From assembly GCF_003254155.1 (NCBI RefSeq), contig NZ_QKZI01000001.1:1178001-1242000 (forward strand): a DNA stretch of 64,000 nt, read 5' to 3'. Numbering within the stretch: position 1 is the stretch's first letter; every line of letters starts with the position of its first letter. Of this stretch, positions 28,336 through 37,572 are shown one piece after another. The position numbers were made by a program, and so were the translations under genes. This DNA is from Psychrobacillus insolitus. Lineage in GTDB: Bacteria; Bacillota; Bacilli; Bacillales_A; Planococcaceae. The notes beneath the pieces were generated by a model. That model saw only the letters and a program-made list of their open reading frames with translations, made no database searches and had not been told where the DNA came from.

Positions 28336-29405
28336 AAGAAATTACAAGATCCGTCATTGCCATTATCTTAGTATGTATTGCTTTATTCTTTGTGAATGAT
28401 TATTTAAATAAGAGCTCAGGAAATGCAAGTAATGATGCTGTCACTATCTACAACTGGGGAGAATATATCGATCCCGAATTACTCACGCAATTTGAAGAAG
28501 AATCAGGCTACCGAGTCGTGTATGAAACATTTGACTCTAACGAAGCGATGATGACGAAAATTGAACAAGGTGGTACTTCATACGATATTGCAGTCCCTTC
28601 CGAATATGCGATTGAAACGATGAAAGAAAACGATTTACTATTACCGATTGATCATTCAAAAATTCCTAACTTAACGAATGTTGATCCTTACTTTTTAGAC
28701 TTGTCGTTCGATCCGAAAAATAAATATTCTGTCCCTTATTTCTGGGGAACTGTAGGTATCGTATATAATCCTGCTTTACTCGATGGTCAAACATTTGAAA
28801 GCTGGGAAGCACTTTGGGACCTTTCTTTAAAAGGACAAATTCTATTAGTAGATGGCTCTAGAGAAGTTATTGGAATGGGACTTAATAGTTTAGGCTACTC
28901 TTTAAACTCAACAGATGAAAATGAATTGCAAGAGGCATTAGATAAATTGAATAAGCTTACTCCTAATGTAAAAGCCATCATTGGTGATGAAGTGACACAG
29001 CTGATGGTTAATGAGGAAGCCGCGGTTGCACTTACATGGTCTGGGCAAGCTGCTGATATGATGTGGGAAAACGAAGAGCTAGATTTCTCTATTCCCCAAG
29101 AAGGTTCTAACTTATGGTTCGACAATATGGTTATACCAAAAACAGCCGCTAATGTGGAAGGTGCACATGCCTTCATTAACTTCATGTTAGGTGCAGAAGT
29201 CGCTGCCCAAAATGCAGATTACGTAGGTTATTCTACACCAAATGTTGCTGCAATTGATTTAATGGACGAGGAAGTTACGTCTGATGAACGCTTTTATCCT
29301 TCTGAAGAGTTACGAGATAATTTAGAAGTGTATAATAACCTAGGCCTTGAAATGCTTGGCGTATATAATGAGCTGTTTTTAGAGTTCAAAATGGGTATGA
29401 ATTAG
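28332..29405 (+). CDS. potD: Spermidine/putrescine-binding protein PotD
   Basis: 357-aa extracellular solute-binding protein. After one N-terminal hydrophobic helix it shows TIYNWGEYIDPELLTQFEEESG, YDIAVPSEYAIETM, VPYFWGTVGIVYNP and TWSGQAADMMWENEELDFSIPQEGS, the polyamine-site Trp/Asp/Glu pattern. There is no lipobox cysteine: the only Cys in the leader (IILVCIALFF) lies mid-helix, so anchoring by an uncleaved helix is more likely than lipidation. Last gene of potABCD. Confidence 0.94.
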   Translation: MKEITRSVIAIILVCIALFFVNDYLNKSSGNASNDAVTIYNWGEYIDPELLTQFEEESGYRVVYETFDSNEAMMTKIEQGGTSYDIAVPSEYAIETMKENDLLLPIDHSKIPNLTNVDPYFLDLSFDPKNKYSVPYFWGTVGIVYNPALLDGQTFESWEALWDLSLKGQILLVDGSREVIGMGLNSLGYSLNSTDENELQEALDKLNKLTPNVKAIIGDEVTQLMVNEEAAVALTWSGQAADMMWENEELDFSIPQEGSNLWFDNMVIPKTAANVEGAHAFINFMLGAEVAAQNADYVGYSTPNVAAIDLMDEEVTSDERFYPSEELRDNLEVYNNLGLEMLGVYNELFLEFKMGMN

Positions 29406-29443
29406 AGCTAGGATCATCTTTAAATAGATGATCTTAGCTTTTA
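29404..29443 (+). terminator. Intrinsic terminator of potABCD
   Basis: AGCTAGGATCATCT / AGATGATCTTAGCT, 14 bp with one mismatch, 6-nt loop and TTTT, starting at the potD stop. Confidence 0.87.
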
Positions 29444-29556
29444 CTATTCAAAATAAATAATTAAGTGTTATTCGAGATTCAAAGTTTTTTATTCTGTCAT
29501 GAATGTGGTAAAATCGATAGACACAAATAATGGTATTTATAGAAAGAAGGAAATTT

Positions 29557-30744
29557 ATGGCTCAGAAAACAAGTAAGTTTGCATTATATATATTAATGTT
29601 TAACATGTTCATCACAATGGCTGGGGTAGGTTTAGTAATTCCAGTTATGCCACAATACCTTGAAACTTTTGGAGTTGCTGGTCAAGCACTTGGATTGATT
29701 ATCGCATCCTTTGCTTTAGGTCAATTTCTTTTTTCTCCATTAGCCGGTGATTTATCCGATACTTTTGGACGTAAGAAGATGATCATTATTGGATTAGTTA
29801 TCTTCTCTGCTTCTCAATTATGGTTTGGTACGGCAACAGAAGAGTGGATGTTATATGTAGCCCGTTTTGTCACTGGTATTGGGGGAGCATTTTTAATTCC
29901 TTCAACAATGGCGTTTGTGGCGGATATTACCACTCTCAAAGAACGCGGTAAAGGCATGGGATTCCTTGGGGCTTCTATGTCACTTGGCTTTATGATCGGA
30001 CCAGGATTGGGAGGTTTCTTATCTACTGTCAGTTTAACATTTCCTTTCTATATGGCTTCTTTAGCTGCAATTATTTCGGCAGTAGTGTCTTTCTTAATCC
30101 TACCTGATATTAAAAATAAAGTTGCTGAAGGTCCACAAGAAGCGAAAAAACGTGAAAATATTTTAGTTCAAATGAAAAATTCAATTAAAACTCCTTATTT
30201 TATGATGTTAGTTATTATATTTGTATTCTCATTTGGTATTGCAAACTTCCAAACAACTTTTTCTTTATACGTAGATCATAAATACAACTATACGCCTCAG
30301 GATATAGCAATCGTTTTAACAGTAGGTGGTTTTATAGGGGTAATTGTTCAAACACTCGTAGTAGATAAGTTATTTAAACGATTTGGTGAACTGAATGTAA
30401 TATTAGTAAGTTTAGTAGTCGCTGCAATATCATTTTTACTTTTCTTCATCGTAGATGGTTTCTGGCTTGTATTGACCGTGGCGTCTATATTCTCAACTGC
30501 AACTACGCTTATTCGTCCTGCAGTAAATACCGTAGTTTCTAAGCTCGCAGGAAATGAACAAGGGTTTGCGGCAGGTATGAATAATGCTTATATGAGTTTA
30601 GGCAGTATGATTGGACCTGCACTTGCTGGGTTGTTATTTGATATTAATATTAATATGCCATTTGTACTTGGTTCTGCTATATTATTAACCTCTTGGGCTA
30701 TCACACTCGTATGGATTAAAAAGAAAAACCCTGTCATTGCCTAA
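29557..30744 (+). CDS. MFS multidrug efflux transporter (Bmr/Blt/NorA-like, 12 TM)
   Basis: 395-aa drug:H+ antiporter of the DHA1 type: helix 1 with GVGLVIPVMPQYL, the A-motif GDLSDTFGRKKM between helices 2 and 3, and the C-motif GASMSLGFMIGPGLGGFLS in helix 5. An in-frame ATG nine codons upstream has no ribosome site; AGAAGGAAA precedes the ATG used. Substrate unknown. The B. subtilis Blt gene pairs with a spermidine acetyltransferase, so its place after potABCD is suggestive but not proof of a polyamine link. Confidence 0.88.
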   Translation: MAQKTSKFALYILMFNMFITMAGVGLVIPVMPQYLETFGVAGQALGLIIASFALGQFLFSPLAGDLSDTFGRKKMIIIGLVIFSASQLWFGTATEEWMLYVARFVTGIGGAFLIPSTMAFVADITTLKERGKGMGFLGASMSLGFMIGPGLGGFLSTVSLTFPFYMASLAAIISAVVSFLILPDIKNKVAEGPQEAKKRENILVQMKNSIKTPYFMMLVIIFVFSFGIANFQTTFSLYVDHKYNYTPQDIAIVLTVGGFIGVIVQTLVVDKLFKRFGELNVILVSLVVAAISFLLFFIVDGFWLVLTVASIFSTATTLIRPAVNTVVSKLAGNEQGFAAGMNNAYMSLGSMIGPALAGLLFDININMPFVLGSAILLTSWAITLVWIKKKNPVIA

Positions 30745-30830
30745 GAAAAGTTTTATGGCCACTAACAAGCTGTATTGTATTAGTTAATTGAGCCAAATAT
30801 AAAAGGGGATGTAAGTGATTGATGAACTGA

Positions 30831-30880
30831 ACCCCGAATAGTAGACACTTTAGAAAAAGTGTAGCTATTCGGGGTTTTTT
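30831..30880 (+). terminator. Terminator-like hairpin at the left end of the IS
   Basis: ACCCCGAATAG…GACACTTT pairs with AAAGTGT…CTATTCGGGGT, followed by T6. It lies just inside the left inverted repeat, upstream of orfA, where it would stop transcription entering from outside. Confidence 0.75.
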
Positions 30881-30936
30881 CTTTTTCAAAACCCCGTTAT
30901 ACTAGAATTTACAAACTTTGAACGGGAGAAATCATT

Positions 30937-31365
30937 ATGAGTAAAATACTTTTTAACGAACATCAACAGCGCTTATTAGAAGCCAATCTGAATGTCACAT
31001 CTGTATCTGATCGAGCTATTCAATATACAGCGGAATTTAAAATTCGTGCGGTAAAGGAAAATCAGACAGGAAAAGGTCCTAAACAGATTTTTGAAGACAA
31101 TGGTTTCAATTTGGATATTATCGGATTAAAGAAAGCTCAAAGTGCACTGAATCGTTGGCGCAAATCCTTTCAGACAACAGGAGAACAGGGTTTTTTAGAG
31201 GAACGTCGAGGAAAAGCAAGCACAGGGCGTCCAAAGCTGGAGAATCTATCAGCGGATAAAAAATTAGAAAAAGCAGAAGCTCGTATTAAATATTTAGAAG
31301 CTGAATTAACGCTCCTAAAAAAGCTCGACGAACTGGAAAGGCAGGCGAAGAAGAAACGATTTTAG
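30937..31365 (+). CDS. IS3-family OrfA (transposase N-terminal, HTH and leucine zipper)
   Basis: 142 aa. A helix-turn-helix region (AEFKIRAVKENQTGKGPKQIFEDNGF…ALNRWRKSF) is followed by a Leu/Glu/Lys zipper (LEKAEARIKYLEAELTLLKKLDELE) used for multimerisation. Alone it usually acts as a regulator of transposition; after a -1 frameshift at 31317-31323 it becomes the N-terminus of the full transposase. GGGAGAAA precedes the ATG. Confidence 0.93.
   Translation: MSKILFNEHQQRLLEANLNVTSVSDRAIQYTAEFKIRAVKENQTGKGPKQIFEDNGFNLDIIGLKKAQSALNRWRKSFQTTGEQGFLEERRGKASTGRPKLENLSADKKLEKAEARIKYLEAELTLLKKLDELERQAKKKRF
31317..31323 (+). other. Programmed -1 frameshift site
   Basis: The heptamer A AAA AAG sits in the correct phase of the orfA frame (CTA AAA AAG). 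A -1 slip opens straight into the orfB frame (KKARRTGKAGEEETILAP) and yields an OrfAB product of about 443 aa. Confidence 0.88.
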
Positions 31366-31397
31366 CACCACATGTAAAATACCAAGTCATCAACGAA

Positions 31398-32267
31398 GTG
31401 ATTCGCCAATATCAACTTCAGAATAAAACGAGCTATTTATGTGAGCTAACCAGTGTTAGTCGAAGTGGCTATTATAAATGGCTTCAAACAACGGAAAAGC
31501 GTGCGATTTCAGAGGAACAAGATTATCAAGACTATTTATTGGTGAAGCGCGTGTATGATGCACACCGTGGAAAGTCCGGTTATCGTGTGCTTTATATGGA
31601 ACTAGCAGAGCTGCTAGAAGTCCCGATTAACCATAAGAAAATTCTTCGCATTATGCGCAAATACAATTTCTTTGCCAAAGTCCGCCGTGTGAATCCGTAT
31701 CGTCAATTGGCAAAAGCAACGCAAGCTCATAAAACGGTACCGAATATACTCAACCGCCAATTTGATCAAGATGAGCCAGGGAAAGTTCTTTTAACAGATA
31801 TTACGTATTTACCACACAGAAACGGGCAAATTGCTTATTTATCTTGTGTAAAAGATGTGGCTACGCGTGAAATTTTGGCGTATGAACTTTCAACGAGCTT
31901 GAAGATGGTGATTGTCGAGCATACCTTACAAAAGCTTGAAGAAGCATTAGCAGGTAACGTCCATCCAGAAGCGATGATTCATTCAGATCAAGGCTTTCAT
32001 TATACACATCCAGATTATCAAGAACGCGTAAAGGAAATAGGGCTGACACAGTCTATGTCACGCCGTGGGAACTGTTTAGACAACGCACCAATGGAATCGT
32101 TTTTTGGTCATTTAAAAGATGAAGTGGATTATAGAGACGCACAAAATTTAGAAGAATTGAAACAGATGATTGGAAATTATATAGACTATTACAACTCAGA
32201 ACGAAAGCAATGGGATTTAAAAAAGATGGCTCCGGAAGCATACCGAAACCATCTCATCGCAGCTTAA
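31398..32267 (+). CDS. IS3-family OrfB (DDE integrase catalytic domain)
   Basis: 289 aa from its first ATG, but the frame is open from the frameshift site, so it is normally expressed as the C-terminal part of OrfAB. HTH_21-like region (GYRVLYMELAELLEVPINHKKILRIMRKY), then the rve/DDE core: first Asp in LLTDITYLP, second in IHSDQGFHYT, Glu in NAPMESFFGHLKDE. No stop or frameshift inside, so catalysis should be intact. Confidence 0.94.
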   Translation: MIRQYQLQNKTSYLCELTSVSRSGYYKWLQTTEKRAISEEQDYQDYLLVKRVYDAHRGKSGYRVLYMELAELLEVPINHKKILRIMRKYNFFAKVRRVNPYRQLAKATQAHKTVPNILNRQFDQDEPGKVLLTDITYLPHRNGQIAYLSCVKDVATREILAYELSTSLKMVIVEHTLQKLEEALAGNVHPEAMIHSDQGFHYTHPDYQERVKEIGLTQSMSRRGNCLDNAPMESFFGHLKDEVDYRDAQNLEELKQMIGNYIDYYNSERKQWDLKKMAPEAYRNHLIAA

Positions 32268-32343
32268 ACTGCAAACTCTCTTTTTATTAAATTGTCTACT
32301 TTATAGGGCTCAGTTCATGATTTACTTACATCCCTTTTTCTAA

Positions 32344-34944
32344 TTACCTCTTCTTTTTCTCTTTCACAAGCTTCTCCAAATTACTTACAGAAATATTCGT
32401 TTCAGCAATTCCTTTTTTCTTCTTTAATTTACTAAAAGGTGCCATTAATTGTTGGAATCCAAATCGTCTGATTGTAATATCGATGAAAAACAAAAAGATT
32501 GCTGCAAGTATTAGTTGTTGTTGAATCGATTGTTTTTCAGCGCTTTTCTTATCAATTTCTCTAAAAACATCCTTTGCTTCCGTCAATATTTTCCCGTCTG
32601 TTCGACTAGCTATCAATTCAAGTAAATTTGTATTTGGTCTTTGTACTTTATATTCTTCACTATATGGAATAGAAATTCCTGTTTGGTAAACAGCAGCTTG
32701 TTCATTTGATATGCGGAAAAAAACAAGCCCTGGTTCACTTTCCACTGTAACTCTCGATTTTCCTGGTGCAAGCGGCTCTGTCGTAACAGGTAGCTCTTCT
32801 CCTTTTTCATTAACTGCAGCTACTTCGATAAAGGAAGAGTTTCCACTTGGATCAGTCACTGTATAACTTCCATCACTTGCATTCTGAATCGTAAATGGAA
32901 CTTCACTATAGGACGGTAAAAGTCTAGAAACTGCCGTATTCCAAAAATCTCCCCAGTTATTCCATCTCGCAAAATCACCGCTCCACTCACCAGTAGAATC
33001 GGAAGTAAAAGCAATGGTTCTACCTAATCCATACATCCACTCTGCTAAAACGGGATCCTCTTTTTCACTTTCTGCAATAATTGATGCAGTTTGCTTAGGT
33101 GTTGTTGCGATATAAGCATTCATTTGTGGAACTCCCTCTGTGAACAAACTAGTCCAAGATGCATCCCCGTAAATAATCGGATAGAACGGATTATCCTCGA
33201 TATACGTCCTAGAAATCATCGCTGTTTCTGTAGACATGATCGCAGGGACTGTCGATTCATCCACTACATCATAAAAATTACCTCCGCCCATTTCAGCTAA
33301 GCTTTCAAGTAACGCTCTATCCGCATCTTGACCAACTGCTACGGTAGAGACAGTTATTGAATTTTTCGCACCGTCTTCGATTAACGTTTGGTAATCATTA
33401 CTCGTAGAAGATTGACCATCCGTTAATAAAATGACATGCTTACGTTGCAATTTTAGTGGAGATAGTTTCTCATAAGCCATTGCTAAACTGGAATAGATTT
33501 CTGTTCCTCCACCTGCTCCGACAGACAAAATAGTATCCACTGCTTCTTCTCTATTTTTTAGAGGCGCTATTTCAATAATTTCCCATGGTGTATCATCAAA
33601 TGCGATAAAACCAAGCGTATCTTCATCTCGTAGCATTTCTACTGAACGCGCTGCTGCTTCTTTTGCATACTCAAGTTTTGAACCACTCATACTTCCTGAA
33701 CGGTCCATCACAATGACTAATCCTAAAGAAGGTAATTGGTGCTTTCCTTTAATCTCCATTTCAACTGGTAATAATTTTTCAATTGGCGTTTTAAAATATC
33801 CACCTAGTCCAAAACTATTCTTTCCTCCGACCATCATGAATCCAACGCCAAAATTTTTGACAGCCTGTTCAATGACCGTCATTTTTTGTTCTCCTACTGC
33901 ATGACCAGGAACATTATCAAAAATAATGGCATCATATGCTAAATAATTGGATAAATCGAATGGCAGTGAAGCCGCGTCTATTACATCTGTCTGAATGGTA
34001 GCTTGGTCAATTACCTTTGGAATATTGGATTGATGGCCATCGTGTGTAACAACTAGTAGTTTAGGAGAACTTTCTACATTTGTTACACTCGTCAATTTAT
34101 TATTTTCGATTAATGCATCTCCAGCAACTACTACTTGAACTTCGTATTTTAATAATCCTTCTCCAATAGAAGCATTACGGAAAGTATAATTGTTTGTTCC
34201 TTGTTCTAGATTGATTTTTTCTTTCGCTAGTAATTGATCATTTTGATAGAGAAGAATCTCTCCAGAAGTATTAGTAGTTGCATCCATTTCAACATTTAAT
34301 TGCTGTTGCTCACCTTCAAAAGCCACAGCTGGTGTTTCAAAAGAAGTAATAGCAACATCTTCAGAAGCAACTCTTTCTAGCGCCACAACATCTATTGTGA
34401 CATTGCCACCTACAATTTTCACTAATTCATCTGAAACTGATCCAGTTGTCTCTAAACCATCCGAAAAGAGGACAATTCTTGTAGCTTTATTCGGCTCCAC
34501 AATGCCTGTGGACAGCTGAATAGCTCTTGCTATATCTGTATTTCCAGGGGACTTCATAGGTGTAAAGACTGGCAAATTCACTTCTCCATCAGTTATCGAG
34601 ACTTCCGATTGAAAATCTTCAGCAAATGTGTAGACGCCTACTAAGTGTGAGTCTTTTCGTGCATTTAGACTCTCTTCAATCCAATCTACTACAACCTGGT
34701 CAGTATCCTGCACAGAAGCAGATCGATCCACTAAAAAAATGATTTGTTCTTCTTTAATTGGCAATAAAAGATAAGGATTCGTTATTCCAAAAACCAAACA
34801 AATAATTGCTAGCACGCGAATGCCATATACTACTTTTGCTTCTTTTCGAAGTGACTTCTTATCTTTTCTCCATGCCCATGCGAAATAGAGAAGTATTGGA
34901 ACAAGCAACAATAACCATAGTGGTTGGTCAATTCGTAAATCCAC
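32344..34944 (-). CDS. Large membrane protein with two VWA domains and a GATase-like core
   Basis: 866 aa. Two N-terminal membrane helices, a VWA-like domain with a DxSxS metal site (IIFLVDRSASVQ), a glutamine-amidotransferase-like section (VGGKNSFGLGGYFKTPIEKLLPVEM), a second VWA domain with MIDAS DRSGSMSGSK and LLTDGQSS, a beta-rich region, one C-terminal helix (about 820-840) and a Lys-rich tail. GTG start overlapping the upstream gene by 17 nt, with GGAGGTG 10 nt before. Last gene of the eight-gene operon. Function unknown; likely a surface scaffold assembled by the MoxR ATPase. Confidence 0.83.
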   Translation of the reverse strand: MDLRIDQPLWLLLLVPILLYFAWAWRKDKKSLRKEAKVVYGIRVLAIICLVFGITNPYLLLPIKEEQIIFLVDRSASVQDTDQVVVDWIEESLNARKDSHLVGVYTFAEDFQSEVSITDGEVNLPVFTPMKSPGNTDIARAIQLSTGIVEPNKATRIVLFSDGLETTGSVSDELVKIVGGNVTIDVVALERVASEDVAITSFETPAVAFEGEQQQLNVEMDATTNTSGEILLYQNDQLLAKEKINLEQGTNNYTFRNASIGEGLLKYEVQVVVAGDALIENNKLTSVTNVESSPKLLVVTHDGHQSNIPKVIDQATIQTDVIDAASLPFDLSNYLAYDAIIFDNVPGHAVGEQKMTVIEQAVKNFGVGFMMVGGKNSFGLGGYFKTPIEKLLPVEMEIKGKHQLPSLGLVIVMDRSGSMSGSKLEYAKEAAARSVEMLRDEDTLGFIAFDDTPWEIIEIAPLKNREEAVDTILSVGAGGGTEIYSSLAMAYEKLSPLKLQRKHVILLTDGQSSTSNDYQTLIEDGAKNSITVSTVAVGQDADRALLESLAEMGGGNFYDVVDESTVPAIMSTETAMISRTYIEDNPFYPIIYGDASWTSLFTEGVPQMNAYIATTPKQTASIIAESEKEDPVLAEWMYGLGRTIAFTSDSTGEWSGDFARWNNWGDFWNTAVSRLLPSYSEVPFTIQNASDGSYTVTDPSGNSSFIEVAAVNEKGEELPVTTEPLAPGKSRVTVESEPGLVFFRISNEQAAVYQTGISIPYSEEYKVQRPNTNLLELIASRTDGKILTEAKDVFREIDKKSAEKQSIQQQLILAAIFLFFIDITIRRFGFQQLMAPFSKLKKKKGIAETNISVSNLEKLVKEKKKR

Positions 34945-36685
34945 GTCGTCTTTGCACCTCCCACTCTATTACAAATAACAACAACAATATGATAAGTAAA
35001 TATGGAACCAAGGAATATGGCTGATAGTTTTCTTTTGCATCCACTTGCTGTCCTGCTATCTTATAGGACGCTCCTTTTGTTATCTCTTTCTCACTTTGAG
35101 ATAAGGCTACTGCAAAGTTTTTCTCCACAGCATTTGAATGAAGTACATACAAACCTGGTTTTTTCGGTGCTATAAATACTCCACCATTTTCAATTGAATA
35201 TTCATATGAATCATCCGTCGTATAAATTTCCCATTCATTTGTAGAACTTCCTAATGACAGAGGCTTTCTTTCATTGGGTGAAAAAGTTCCCAAGTAAGTA
35301 TTACCTGCTGACAACTGTTCTTTCACACTCCACATGAACAATGGAAAAGAAGGATGAAGTGCCCAATCAGTCATTTGGATGTCCGATAGAACGACAATAT
35401 CACCCCGAGGAGACTCTTGGATAAACGGTTCTTCTCCTACAGTTGCAATCGTTTCGTAGCCTTCTATTGGTGGATATACACTACTAACATATATATCTTC
35501 TAAATTAGCAAATGAAAATAATTCATGCTCTGTTGTTTCCACAACTCCGTTTACTTCTTTTGCTACTTCATCATTTCTTCCTATAAATAAAGAAGGTCGG
35601 TCCAGTCGATCGATTAAACCAAATTGATTGGTAACTGTAATTCCTTCTTCAGTTAACAAACCGATTTGCTCTGCTGGAACGCTACTAACTTCTATGTCCA
35701 TTGATTGAAAAGCTGTGCGAACAAGGGAATGTATGGAGCTATCCACATAAACCGTAGATAATTGGTCTTGTAAAAAAACGGTCATACTATTATCCAAGCT
35801 ATATTGATCATTTACTTGAATAGAAGCTTTTAATAGTCCCGATTCTTCCATTTCATTAAATGATAAAGTAATAATCTCATTCGGAGGTATTATTACCTTC
35901 TCTTTCACCACTTCTGTTTGTTCATTAGCCAGTAATAATTCCGTTGTTTGCTCCACATTTGATTGATTTTCTAGTTGAATTAATGCAGATAGTCCATTTG
36001 TTGTTTTATTTGCTCCAAAACGCTTAATGGATATGTTTTGAACATCTGTTTTCAATCCATTCACATTCCACGTTACATTTTCGTATTGAAGAGGCAGTGT
36101 TTGTCGGTCGAGTTGATCTGTAAATATATAAACAGATGTGGCTTTATCCTGGAAGAATGATTGTGCAAAATCCAATGATTTTGACATATTCTCGAACTCA
36201 TATGCTACTTCTAGTTTCTCAATTTCATTTTTAATGAGGTTATAGTTTTTTTCTTGCCTTACAATTACTGTAGGCTGGTTTCCTGTAGTAATAATCGTTA
36301 ATGGTTTACCTGCTAGTTGTTCGATTAGGACAAGCATATCTTTCTTATGTTGATCAAAAAGTGTTGTATCTGATAGTGAAACTTCCATTGTGGCAGAGGT
36401 ATCTACGATAAATACAATTTGTTCCCCAGCAAGCGCTTTTGTTTTCCAAAATGGTTGGAGCAAAGCAATAACGAGTAAAACCATTGCTAATATTTGTAAA
36501 TAAAAAAGTGCGTTGCGTTGTAAATGCTTTAAATAAGGAGAAGCTTTTGTTTCTTTCATTACTTCTTTCCAAAAAAGAGTAGATGAAACAGATTGTTTTG
36601 AATACTTTTTTCGGAAAAAATAATAGAGTAATACTATTATTGGAAAAATAGCTGTCCACAAAAATGGTAGTTGATTAAAGCCCAA
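34928..36685 (-). CDS. BatA/VWA-type membrane protein
   Basis: 585 aa. BatA-like N-terminus with two helices (PFLWTAIFPIIVLLYYFF and ALFYLQILAMVLLVIALLQPF), a VWA domain with DTSATMEVS as the metal-site loop (DxSxT, slightly off consensus), a long beta-rich extracellular part and a C-terminal anchor (YSLVPYLLIILLLLFVIEW). TTG start after GAGGTGAG. Paired with the larger VWA protein and downstream of DUF58 and MoxR. Role unknown. Confidence 0.83.
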   Translation of the reverse strand: MGFNQLPFLWTAIFPIIVLLYYFFRKKYSKQSVSSTLFWKEVMKETKASPYLKHLQRNALFYLQILAMVLLVIALLQPFWKTKALAGEQIVFIVDTSATMEVSLSDTTLFDQHKKDMLVLIEQLAGKPLTIITTGNQPTVIVRQEKNYNLIKNEIEKLEVAYEFENMSKSLDFAQSFFQDKATSVYIFTDQLDRQTLPLQYENVTWNVNGLKTDVQNISIKRFGANKTTNGLSALIQLENQSNVEQTTELLLANEQTEVVKEKVIIPPNEIITLSFNEMEESGLLKASIQVNDQYSLDNSMTVFLQDQLSTVYVDSSIHSLVRTAFQSMDIEVSSVPAEQIGLLTEEGITVTNQFGLIDRLDRPSLFIGRNDEVAKEVNGVVETTEHELFSFANLEDIYVSSVYPPIEGYETIATVGEEPFIQESPRGDIVVLSDIQMTDWALHPSFPLFMWSVKEQLSAGNTYLGTFSPNERKPLSLGSSTNEWEIYTTDDSYEYSIENGGVFIAPKKPGLYVLHSNAVEKNFAVALSQSEKEITKGASYKIAGQQVDAKENYQPYSLVPYLLIILLLLFVIEWEVQRRRGFTN

Positions 36686-36696
36686 TTATTCTCACC

Positions 36697-37572
36697 TCAC
36701 TGCACCCAATTTGCTCGTAATAGCTGATGAAATAATACATGTGAAATGCCATCTTCGGCTTTTACCTGCAATAAACTTACACCAAATTTTCTACATAATA
36801 ACTCGAGTCCCTCTTGGTGTTGCTTTCTTTCGTGCTCATAAGTCTCCATTACACGGGATGACATCGAAACATTGAGCTGCTCCAATGTTTCCAAATCTTC
36901 TAATTGGACATCGCCAGAAAAAGAAGGAGACAGTTCATCATTCGTCACAACTTGAAAAATCCGAACGTCGCCAGCAAATTTTGGCAGCTTTTGAAGTAAT
37001 TTTTCCCAAGCAGTAAGATTTTCTAAACAATCGGTAATAACAAATAAGACCGTACTATCTTTTGGTATGAAAGGAAGCGCATGTTTGGTAAAGGAATCAG
37101 TTATGATCGGTTCGTCTAAATCAGTAAGAAGTTGTGTATAAGCTTTTCGATAAGTAGCGCCTTTCCTCCTAAATGGAGGTTTCAATTCATTTGTCACAGC
37201 TGAAAAAGATAGTCTGTCATCTCGCTGCAATACGAGAATTCCTAGTGATACAGCAAGTTGTTTGGCAAATGTCCATTTCGCTTTTTCACTCATTGATTTC
37301 GAAGAATCGAGTACTATGTGCACACGCATTTCTTGTTCATCCAAAAATCGCTTGATAAAATACTTATCTGTCCGCGCAAACACATTCCAATCGATTTGTC
37401 GTACATCATCTCCAGGATGATATTCTCTAAAATCGGAAAAGTCGAGTGATGCTCCAAAACGTTGTGATCTATGAGATCCTTTATGCTGTCCGCGAAGCTT
37501 TGACTTTGTAGCAATGGATAGTCTGCTTAACCTTCCTGCCCAATCTTTAGGCACTAGTTGTTCTTGTGTCAT
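36697..37572 (-). CDS. DUF58 domain protein
   Basis: 291 aa, cytosolic. Signature GSHRSQRFGASLDFSDFREYHPGDDVRQIDWNVFART, then a VWA-like fold with a DSSKSM loop (MRVHIVLDSSKSMSEKAKW). DUF58 proteins are the usual partners of MoxR AAA ATPases. The ATGA overlap with the moxR stop couples the two. Function inferred from this association only. Confidence 0.93.
   Translation of the reverse strand: MTQEQLVPKDWAGRLSRLSIATKSKLRGQHKGSHRSQRFGASLDFSDFREYHPGDDVRQIDWNVFARTDKYFIKRFLDEQEMRVHIVLDSSKSMSEKAKWTFAKQLAVSLGILVLQRDDRLSFSAVTNELKPPFRRKGATYRKAYTQLLTDLDEPIITDSFTKHALPFIPKDSTVLFVITDCLENLTAWEKLLQKLPKFAGDVRIFQVVTNDELSPSFSGDVQLEDLETLEQLNVSMSSRVMETYEHERKQHQEGLELLCRKFGVSLLQVKAEDGISHVLFHQLLRANWVQ

Larger units (their letters stand above)
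30823..32317 (+). mobile_element. IS3-family element, IS150-like, complete (1,495 bp)
   Basis: Left end TGAACTGAACCCCGAATAGT and right end (reverse complement) TGAACTGAGCCCTATAAAGT form terminal inverted repeats of about 30 bp with roughly 24 matches. They are bounded by a TGA 3-bp duplication (30820-30822 and 32318-32320). The element carries orfA and orfB in -1 relation with an A6G slippery site, and both frames are intact. It appears complete and possibly active. Confidence 0.93.
30803..32339. terminator. Bidirectional terminator split by an IS
   Basis: GGGATGTAAGT (30806-30816) and ACTTACATCCC (32324-32334), with flanking A and T runs, are the two arms of one 11-bp hairpin. They are now separated by the IS and its TGA target duplication. 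Removing the IS and one TGA restores a stem with loop GATTGATTT between two convergent transcription units. Confidence 0.85.

Noticed and set aside
29557-30744. Assignment of the MFS exporter as a polyamine exporter (Blt)
   Set aside because: Proximity to potABCD is the only support; the sequence shows a general DHA1 drug:H+ antiporter.
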